Below are positions 53,019 through 59,875 of a DNA stretch of 64,000 bases, piece by piece; position 1 is the stretch's first letter; the number at the start of each line of letters is the position of its first letter. The DNA is from an uncultured beta proteobacterium (GTDB taxonomy: Bacteria; Pseudomonadota; Gammaproteobacteria; Burkholderiales; Burkholderiaceae_C): positions 62,001-126,000 of the forward strand of contig CAIJRK010000003.1 of assembly GCA_903823025.1 (NCBI GenBank), read 5' to 3'. The translations under genes were made by a program, and so were the position numbers. The notes under the pieces were generated by a model, which made no database searches, was not told where the DNA came from, and worked only from the letters and a program-made list of their open reading frames with translations.

Positions 53019-54479
53019 TTATTGGATGGACTCATAAGCCATACGGATATCTAAATTGCTTGGGAGCCAGTATTTCTTTTTGGCAATCGTCACAACGACT
53101 CCAACTCCATCAGTCGCCGCAACCACACTCTCCAAAACCTTTTCCGTGATGTCCTTCTGCACCACCTCGTGAAAATAGGCCATCGCCACCGCAAGTAACT
53201 TCAACCGCCCGTTCTTGCTCTGATCATTTCCCGTCAACAGCCTTAGTAAATCGTTTTCCAGTTGATTTTTCTTTAACTTCGTGGCCTTGTTGTTGGCAGG
53301 TGTGAGAGTGATGTTTACTTTATGGCTATCACGCAAATACCCAACAAAGCCTGAAACGGCAGCACGTTGCCCCGGAGTTTTGCCAAGGTATGCATCCAGC
53401 ATTTTTTGATCAGGTGGACAGATATCTTTTGTTGCAGCATGAAGCAACAACGCAGCCGCTGGCGTCATGGCTAACCGAATCGAACGCCAGGTTGTTTTGC
53501 CTTCTTTTTGCCCGGTGAGAAGTTGATCATGGTAGCCATCAAGGATCGATCTTTGCGCCGTTCCTGTTTCAAACTTTTTCAGAGTGGCAGCAATTCGCCG
53601 CTGGTCAGAGTCTTCAACTTTCGCTCCTGCGTCTGGCACCACAAAACCTGCTTCCTGCATCCACTTCATTGGAAGCAATACCTTTCGTAACCCAGGTGTT
53701 CCAAAATGCTTCAACAAGATGGCGTATTCAGGAATCGATTTCCACTGTTTTTCAATATCCAGAAAGAACGGCAAGTACCGATGGAGCGTAATCGCCGCCT
53801 TATGTGTACCAACTTTCCCACCAAGCCACTCTCCAAAATTGGAAAAGTGCAACGCTATAACGGGTACTGAAAATCCAGCACAGTCTATCGTTATGCGTTT
53901 TTTTAAGAGTTCTTTCCAGTAGCATGACTCGCACTGTTTATTGCGGCCAGCAGGCATAGGTTGATTGCATTCAGGGCAAGGTATTTCGCCAATAGTTAGA
54001 CATGCATGGCACAGCAGTCGTCCATCGGGTGAGGTTTCCAGTAATCGGTGTCGATGACACGCACCACAATTTCCATGGTCAGAACGGGCGCATTTTTGAC
54101 AGACACGCTTATCGTGATCAAAGCGTGAAACACGAGTCAGCCTACTGGAAAGAACTCCACAAATTTCGCATGGTTCTTGTTGCCGGAAATAGGGTGAGCA
54201 ACTGTTGCACACGGGACCATATTCAGTAATTTTTCCAATTGAATACTCAACTACCCCACACCTTGCGCATGGCTTGTCAACCTGGCAGTTCAAACAAACA
54301 GCACTGGCATCATTTTTTGGAAGCCGTGCAAAGTTGCCACACTTCGGACACATACGCCGTTTAAAAACTCGTGCGTAACACGTCGAGCAGAATTTATGGC
54401 CTTTGTGAACGCGCCAAATCTTTGCAACATTTTTTCCGCATTCGTCACACATTTTGGAATCATGAACAGGCTGAGTCAT
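53019..54479 (-). CDS. tnsF: TnsF-like target selector (zinc-ribbon array plus degenerate tyrosine-recombinase domain)
   Basis: The product has 486 aa. The first 190 residues contain twelve CxxC pairs (for example C11/14, C31/34, C44/47, C71/74, C183/186). From about 195 on the protein is helical and compatible with the core-binding and catalytic folds of tyrosine recombinases, but no R-HxxR-Y set is seen. This is the plan reported for TnsF in Tn6022-like transposons, which directs insertion to comM; the present element is in comM. It corresponds to tniE of the AbaR literature. Its ATG overlaps the tniQ stop by 4 bp, as the last gene of the tns operon. Confidence 0.85.
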   Translation of the reverse strand: MTQPVHDSKMCDECGKNVAKIWRVHKGHKFCSTCYARVFKRRMCPKCGNFARLPKNDASAVCLNCQVDKPCARCGVVEYSIGKITEYGPVCNSCSPYFRQQEPCEICGVLSSRLTRVSRFDHDKRVCQKCARSDHGNCGACHRHRLLETSPDGRLLCHACLTIGEIPCPECNQPMPAGRNKQCESCYWKELLKKRITIDCAGFSVPVIALHFSNFGEWLGGKVGTHKAAITLHRYLPFFLDIEKQWKSIPEYAILLKHFGTPGLRKVLLPMKWMQEAGFVVPDAGAKVEDSDQRRIAATLKKFETGTAQRSILDGYHDQLLTGQKEGKTTWRSIRLAMTPAAALLLHAATKDICPPDQKMLDAYLGKTPGQRAAVSGFVGYLRDSHKVNITLTPANNKATKLKKNQLENDLLRLLTGNDQSKNGRLKLLAVAMAYFHEVVQKDITEKVLESVVAATDGVGVVVTIAKKKYWLPSNLDIRMAYESIQ

Positions 54480-55567
54480 CGCTGTGCCATGTCAAGCTTT
54501 CGCTGCAATCTCGCCATCATGCGTTTCACCTGATACCTTGGCCGTGGGCCATTAAGTCGTGCGGTTGACCGCGTTGATTTTTCACGCAGAGCGCTTGGTA
54601 AAGATGCCGAAGTCGTTCTAATCCAAGCTGGCGAAACAAGCCCGTGACCAGCGAGACCTTGTTTGGTGATGTTTGATTTTTGCAAGGCTTCATCGAACTG
54701 AATCTTACTGGCCGACATCATTGGAAAAAGTGCTGCCAGTAATCTTTCACGGTCATGTGTTTGAAGAATTTCCAGATGGTTTCCTGGCTGCATCGGTATG
54801 CTGACGGGCAATTGAACGCCAGTCAGTCTCAAGAATTCACTCAAAGGCTCGTTCTCGCCTCTCTGCGCCACCCGAATAAGCGACACAAAATAATTGGACA
54901 ACTCAAACCATGGCGTGATGCTCATGGTGCTTCCCTGAAACGGCCCAACGCCATTGCGCAAAACATCGTCAGCCATCAGTTGAAATTTCAAGGCATCTGG
55001 CAAGCAACTGCGAACAGTTGCTGCACGCAGGTCAGACTTGCACGTCGCACAAACCGTTATCAGCACATCTTCTGCCTGCAAACGGTGATATTCAACTGGT
55101 GCATTGCAAATGTGGCATCGATCAAGCAAAGCATGACCATGTACTTGGCATCCCGTGTGCCATGCAAAACGCCACGGGAGGCGGAAATACGGTCTCACAT
55201 CGGTTTTCAAACAGGTCGGACAGTATTGAATGCCGCTATGACGTTTGGTGTTTCTGGCCCCAGGAGCAACAAACCATGTCCAGATTGCTTTTTCTGGTGG
55301 TTTTTTGCCATAGATTTGCTTGGCAATCGGAAGCAGACTGGCCGAGTTCAGCACGGTTTTTTTGATCCCGGACGCAGCACAAATCTGATCAAACCTGTCC
55401 TCATTAAAGAACCTGTCAGCATCTTGCGTCCAAATTCTCCACTTCGGCCAAACCGTCAACGTCAGAGTCATTGGGTCGCACCCTTGTATCAGCGCAGCGC
55501 GAACCAGCCATGAGGAAATGATTTCGTCAGGCATCAGTGGCGCTACAACCGACCATCGGGAATTCAC
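54476..55567 (-). CDS. tniQ: TniQ/TnsD-family transposition protein
   Basis: The product has 363 aa. The start MNSRWSVVAPLMPDEIISSW is the TniQ N-terminal pattern. Zinc ligands are C116, C119, C140 and H143 (YCPTCL...HTGCQVHG), then C151, C154, C173 and C176. TniQ proteins link target recognition to the ATPase TnsC. At 363 aa it is shorter than Tn7 TnsD (508), so separate DNA recognition by TnsF is plausible. It overlaps tnsC and tnsF by 4 bp each. It matches tniD of Tn6022. Confidence 0.88.
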   Translation of the reverse strand: MNSRWSVVAPLMPDEIISSWLVRAALIQGCDPMTLTLTVWPKWRIWTQDADRFFNEDRFDQICAASGIKKTVLNSASLLPIAKQIYGKKPPEKAIWTWFVAPGARNTKRHSGIQYCPTCLKTDVRPYFRLPWRFAWHTGCQVHGHALLDRCHICNAPVEYHRLQAEDVLITVCATCKSDLRAATVRSCLPDALKFQLMADDVLRNGVGPFQGSTMSITPWFELSNYFVSLIRVAQRGENEPLSEFLRLTGVQLPVSIPMQPGNHLEILQTHDRERLLAALFPMMSASKIQFDEALQKSNITKQGLAGHGLVSPAWIRTTSASLPSALREKSTRSTARLNGPRPRYQVKRMMARLQRKLDMAQR

Positions 55568-56463
55568 AACACGAGTTCCCTAATGCCCCGAGTTGGACGA
55601 ACCCAAGCTTTGCTTTCAATGATCGCTTTGTCGATCTGTTCCTTCCCACTGGTAATGGCTTCAGTGGCACACTTGATCAGTAATTGATGCAAATTACCTG
55701 TGTTTCCTTCGGAAAGGGTATGCAGCAAGCTGGCCAGCTCGGGTGTGTGGAGCTTGGACGGTTTTTTCAGAGGCAGCACCTTCTCAAAGCCCGCCAGTAG
55801 CTGCTGAAAGTCTTTGTTCAACTCCCACAAGGGAAGGCTCATAACTTCAAAGCGGCTTGCGTGCTGTGGATCAGTGTGAAGCACCTGAACCGCTTCTCTT
55901 GTGCCAACACCGACGATAGGGATCGCCAGTTCATTGCACAAAAGCTTGATCGCATTCATGACCTCACGCTGTTTAACAGGCGTGCCTGTCAGTAACGAGT
56001 GAAATTCATCAATGATCAGCAATTTGACATGACATAGGCGGAAAAGATGAATGACCTGATACCTCAATTTTGAAGCAGGATCGGTCGCCCGGTATGGCGT
56101 GAAAAAGCATTCCAAAATTGAGATGTAAAGCCCTTTTTCGTCTGCGCTTGGTGGTGCTTCGGCAATGATGATCGGTTTGACTGGATCGGCATTGTCATCA
56201 ACATAGCCTTTGCCGCACAAATCCTTAAATCTGCGCACCAGAGTTGTCTTGCCGTTGTTGGATTCGCCCACGATCAACAAATTTTGCATTCGAGGTTTCG
56301 ATGGCTTGTGCATCAACCCTTGGAGGTTATCAAGGATTTGTTGGCCTAGCCGGTAACTGATCCATCTAGGCTGATCCATGAATTCAATTCGCTCCTTGTC
56401 AGTCATCCCCATGATGTGTCTGAAATCAGGATGTATGTGCTCGTAATCGGTTGTAGTGGTCAT
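55564..56463 (-). CDS. tnsC: Transposition regulator ATPase TnsC (TniB-like)
   Basis: The product has 299 aa, an AAA+ ATPase. Walker A is GESNNGKTTLV (about 66-76), Walker B LLIIDEFHSLL (about 148-158), with a sensor VGVGTREAV. TnsC assembles on the target DNA and activates TnsAB. It overlaps tnsB and tniQ by 4 bp. It matches tniB of Tn6022. Confidence 0.93.
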   Translation of the reverse strand: MTTTTDYEHIHPDFRHIMGMTDKERIEFMDQPRWISYRLGQQILDNLQGLMHKPSKPRMQNLLIVGESNNGKTTLVRRFKDLCGKGYVDDNADPVKPIIIAEAPPSADEKGLYISILECFFTPYRATDPASKLRYQVIHLFRLCHVKLLIIDEFHSLLTGTPVKQREVMNAIKLLCNELAIPIVGVGTREAVQVLHTDPQHASRFEVMSLPLWELNKDFQQLLAGFEKVLPLKKPSKLHTPELASLLHTLSEGNTGNLHQLLIKCATEAITSGKEQIDKAIIESKAWVRPTRGIRELVL

Positions 56464-58385
56464 GCGATGTCTCCAAAGGAATCCAAGTCACCATCAACCA
56501 GACCGGAACTTGTCGCAAGCGAAATAATTGGGGTTTGAACAGGCGGCGGCAATGGTGCAGCAGGAGACACATTTTTTTCGTGTTCCTTGCGGCGTTGACT
56601 TTGGCGACGAGCCGTTTTAGTGCGTTCTTTCGATTCGTCAACTTGAGTGCGCAACTCAGTAATGGCGTGCAAAATTTGGTGTTCATTGACGCTTTTTTTG
56701 CCTTCACGTCGCAATGCATCACGCGCTTGCTGATATTCCCAAATACTCATTGGCGGGAGTGCTTGATCTGCAAATGGGACTTTGAAATATTGTTTTATTT
56801 CAGGATCAAAGAACCAGATCGTGCTGATGTCACGCGGGTCGCGTCTGAAAATGAAATCTCTTTTTTTTGTTTTATCAACCGGGTCGCCCGCATTGATCCA
56901 CTGTCTCAAAATGTCCGCGTAATAGGTCATGCCGTCAATGGTCACACCAAAGGCTTGAATTGTGCGACGAAAGTGCGGCAGGAAGTCGAGTAAGACTGTT
57001 TGCCGATTGGCTGGTATGGGTGGAATGCCAATGCCCTGAACACCGGCATTGCCAAATATGCCGATTTCCCACTTGCGCATCGGAGTCATCCCGATGCCAC
57101 TGTGCATTTTTTGGTGATACACCTTGCAAATCAGTGTCACCAGCCAAGTTTCAAACTCAGATTTGGTCATCACCGCCTGCTTTTCTGAGTCGTACCCTTC
57201 TTTAGCCTTGATGTTGGAAAACGTTGTGCCTGGAAGTTCATGAACCTCACGCATGAAGGTTCCCAATACGCGTTCGATATGTCCACCATAACGAGGTGTT
57301 TTGACCGGTCGGAATTCCAGGTTGATGCCGTACATCGTGCATGATTGCTGGAAATTGTCCGAGCGAAAGTCAGTACCGTTGTCAACATAGATTTTTTTGG
57401 GAACGCCCCAAACCGGCCACGTTGCACCAACCTTGTGCAATATTAGCCATTCGTCTTTGGGTAGGATTGAATGCGCCACACACATAGCAACCGATGTCTC
57501 CGACGGGGCATCAAAAGACAAGTAGTACCCTGTAACCATCCGACTATCGATGTCCATTGCCAATGAAATCCAAGGCCGTCCAATCGGCTTTCTGTAAAGG
57601 TCATCAACCAGAATGATGTCCGCAGGGGTATGGTCAATCTGAATGACAGCAAGTGGAAAATCAGCATTCGGGAAATGCCCTGGAACGGGTAGAAACCTGT
57701 TTTTTGCTTTTTCTTTGAAACCACGCCCTCGAAGCCTCTCTTTTTCTGAAACATCAGCAACCCTTGATCTAATCGTCGATGGGTGGGGTGGCTCCACGCC
57801 GCGTAATTGGCACTGACGAAGAACTTCAATCACGGTTTTTGTGGGAGTCGGTCTTTGCTGGGTTAGGTAGTAGTTTTTGATGACCTCAGTAATAACGCCC
57901 TCGGCCTGGCTGTGTATCCGGCCTCTACCTTGAGTCCAGCCGCTTTTCTTGGGGATAAGAGCCGCTACATTTTTCATCCCTTTGTACTTTTGCAGCCAAC
58001 GGTAAATGGTGGCAGTATCAACACCAACTTCCTTGGCTCGCAACCCAACCTCGCGGCGACCTGGTGAAAACGCACTTATCAAAGGTTGGATGGCTGCAAA
58101 TCGTTCTTCGGCCACTTTCCAATCTGAGTCACCAATTCCTGCAATGTCCAAGTGCGGATCATGTTTTATCTCAGAATCATCATTGGTGACTGATTGGAGT
58201 TCAAGAATTCGCAAGGGTTTGCTTCGGCCTGTTTCAACCGCAGTACCAACGACCGATTCAAAGTCAATGATCTGCTCAATGCGGTAGATCAAGTTTTCAC
58301 TTTTGACCAAAGAGCCAACTTGAACATCCAGACGCTGCCTAGAGGCTTCAAACTCTGGATTTGGCATATCGTCTTTATCACGCAT
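56460..58385 (-). CDS. tnsB: Transposase TnsB (TniA-like, DDE)
   Basis: The product has 641 aa from ATG 58385, which overlaps the tnsA stop by 8 bp; longer readings of the frame lie wholly inside tnsA. A winged-helix and HTH N-terminal half (about 85-220) leads to the rve catalytic core. Asp251 is in VIQIDHTPADI, Asp335 in YVDNGTDF and Glu371 in GGHIERVLGTF, a D-D-35-E arrangement. A Mu-C beta barrel and a basic tail (about 590-640) follow; the tail normally contacts TnsC. It cuts and joins the 3' ends of the element. Confidence 0.95.
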   Translation of the reverse strand: MRDKDDMPNPEFEASRQRLDVQVGSLVKSENLIYRIEQIIDFESVVGTAVETGRSKPLRILELQSVTNDDSEIKHDPHLDIAGIGDSDWKVAEERFAAIQPLISAFSPGRREVGLRAKEVGVDTATIYRWLQKYKGMKNVAALIPKKSGWTQGRGRIHSQAEGVITEVIKNYYLTQQRPTPTKTVIEVLRQCQLRGVEPPHPSTIRSRVADVSEKERLRGRGFKEKAKNRFLPVPGHFPNADFPLAVIQIDHTPADIILVDDLYRKPIGRPWISLAMDIDSRMVTGYYLSFDAPSETSVAMCVAHSILPKDEWLILHKVGATWPVWGVPKKIYVDNGTDFRSDNFQQSCTMYGINLEFRPVKTPRYGGHIERVLGTFMREVHELPGTTFSNIKAKEGYDSEKQAVMTKSEFETWLVTLICKVYHQKMHSGIGMTPMRKWEIGIFGNAGVQGIGIPPIPANRQTVLLDFLPHFRRTIQAFGVTIDGMTYYADILRQWINAGDPVDKTKKRDFIFRRDPRDISTIWFFDPEIKQYFKVPFADQALPPMSIWEYQQARDALRREGKKSVNEHQILHAITELRTQVDESKERTKTARRQSQRRKEHEKNVSPAAPLPPPVQTPIISLATSSGLVDGDLDSFGDIA

Positions 58386-59076
58386 GAGTTGGTATCCATA
58401 ATTCAGTGAAATCATCCAGCGGACGTGAGATGTCGCAATCCAACTGCCTTGTCGCCAGTAAGTGCCAGATATGTGCTCTACCTTGACGCTCAAACATACT
58501 GCCCATGAAGTGCCTAGCCAAGATGTAGTGATAGGGCGCAACGCCCATTGCCCGGACGTTCTCAAGAACCCACCGTGTTTCCTCAATGGCAAAGTTCATG
58601 CGCTGGTAAATTGCTAGAAAACTGATGTTGTCGAAGACAACATCTCTGATTCTGGATTCGTCATGGACATGGAACTCCCATCCCTGCTCTTTGGCATAGC
58701 GATAGGCCGCTTTCCACTTTGGCATCCATTCGCGCCAATGTTTTCGCCACTCTGATTCTGGCTTTACTTCGATCAGCATTGGTTTCTGGCAAGCTAAAAG
58801 CGAAGCGTCCTGATGGATGCGGTAATAAACGAGAAAATCAGGTGTGTAGGTGTAAATCCGCCCATTGTTGTGCGTGAACGGAATCTGGACAGGTTGGGGA
58901 ATGATGTCAAGAACGCAGAGGCTGAATTCTTTGCGGATCAGGAAGTCGCGTTCAAGCGTGGATTCGTAAGGAATTGCAGTCTCACCACGGAAGGCGTAAA
59001 CGCCAGACACGCTCCTGCGGGTCGGTTTTATTTTGCGAGTTTGCTTGGGTTTAACGGAGTCGCATTGATTTTGCAT
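58378..59076 (-). CDS. tnsA: Transposition endonuclease TnsA
   Basis: The product has 232 aa. The restriction-type active site is Glu42 (TLERDF), Asp80 (TYTPDFLVYY) and Glu103-x-Lys105 (LIEVKPES). A C-terminal winged-helix part binds TnsC. It cuts the 5' ends, so the element moves by cut-and-paste. The first codons QNQCDSV lie inside the innermost TnsB-binding-like site (59059-59068), so the gene start and the transposon end overlap. It matches tniC of Tn6022. Confidence 0.93.
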   Translation of the reverse strand: MQNQCDSVKPKQTRKIKPTRRSVSGVYAFRGETAIPYESTLERDFLIRKEFSLCVLDIIPQPVQIPFTHNNGRIYTYTPDFLVYYRIHQDASLLACQKPMLIEVKPESEWRKHWREWMPKWKAAYRYAKEQGWEFHVHDESRIRDVVFDNISFLAIYQRMNFAIEETRWVLENVRAMGVAPYHYILARHFMGSMFERQGRAHIWHLLATRQLDCDISRPLDDFTELWIPTHA

Positions 59077-59192
59077 AAATTTGAACGAAGTCGCATCGAA
59101 TGTTAGTAAAAAAGTCGCATTGAATTCAAAAAATACCGATCTAAGTCATTGATCTACATAATTCATTGTCGCATTGATTTTGAAAAGTCACA
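59059..59192. repeat. Transposon right end with four TnsB-binding-like sites
   Basis: GTCGCATTGA occurs at 59059-59068, 59114-59123 and 59168-59177, and GTCGCATCGA at 59090-59099. All share GTCGCA, the complement of the TGCGAC seen at the left end. The element ends ...AAAAGTCACA at 59192. The transcription start of tnsA must lie inside this array, so TnsB binding may repress the operon. Confidence 0.88.
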
Positions 59193-59197
59193 GCGGT
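59193..59197. repeat. Target-site duplication, right copy
   Basis: GCGGT directly follows the terminal ACA of the transposon. Confidence 0.95.
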
Positions 59198-59854
59198 TCG
59201 CCACCCCGGCCCGGAGAAATCTCACTGGCGCATCATGGCGTGCTTTTTCTCGATGAGTTGCCTGAATTTCCAAGGGCTGCGTTAGAGGCACTGCGTGAGC
59301 CGCTGGAGTCGGGCACTATTACGATTTCACGGGCGGCGCGGCGGGCGGAGTTTCCGGCGCGCTTTCAACTCATTGGGGCCATGAATCCTTGTCCCTGTGG
59401 CTATCTTGGGTCGGCACAAAAAGCCTGTCGTTGCACGCCTGACCAGGTGTTGCGCTACCAGGGCAAGTTGAGCGGCCCGCTGATTGACCGCATTGATCTG
59501 CACGTTGAAGTGCCCGCGTTGCTACCGACTGATTTGATGCAAGCCAGGGCCGGCGAGTCAACCGCCTTGATTCGCACGCGCTGCACCGCAGCCCGGGCGC
59601 TGGCAATAGCGCGCCAAGGCAAGTCGAATCAGGCGCTGCAAGGGCAAGAAATTGATACGTTTTTGCTGCTGGACGAGGCTGCTGTCAAGTTCCTCAACAT
59701 GGCTGCTACGCGTTTGGGTTGGTCGGCGCGCAGCACGCATCGAGCGCTAAAAGTGGCCCGCACCATCGCCGATCTGGCCGGGACACGCACCACCACGGTG
59801 GCGCATGTGGCCGAAGCGATGCAATACCGGCGCGCTTTACGCACCAGCGCTTAA
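59193..59854 (+). pseudogene. comM: comM, 3' part
   Basis: It begins with the second copy of GCGGT (59193-59197) and continues GSPPRPGEISLAHHGVLFLDELPEF, the Walker B region, then FQLIGAMNPCPCG and the C-terminal Mg_chelatase_C part ending at TAA 59852-59854. The frame joins that of 25928-26809 without loss. It has no start codon of its own that would give a full AAA+ core. Confidence 0.95.
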
Positions 59855-59875
59855 TGAACCCTCGCGTCTCCTCTT

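Larger units (their letters stand above)
26810..59192. mobile_element. Tn7-like (Tn6022-type) transposon inserted in comM, 32,383 bp
   Basis: The ends are TGTCATTTTCA (left) and TGTGACTTTTCA (right, read inward). Both are followed by repeated TGCGAC sites. A 5-bp GCGGT duplication flanks it. Transposition genes tnsA-tnsB-tnsC-tniQ-tnsF lie at the right end and a tnsE-like gene at the left end. The comM target, the gene order and the zinc-rich TnsF-like protein match the Tn6022/AbaR backbone group, known from established knowledge to target comM. Cargo includes restriction-modification, CBASS, STAND, TcmP and integron-cassette genes. All core transposition genes look intact, so the element may be active. 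Confidence 0.93.

Noticed and set aside
26810..59192. CRISPR-associated transposon (CAST)
   Set aside because: The tnsABC-tniQ set is present, but there is no cas gene, no CRISPR repeat, and target choice is explained by the TnsF-like protein and the comM site.
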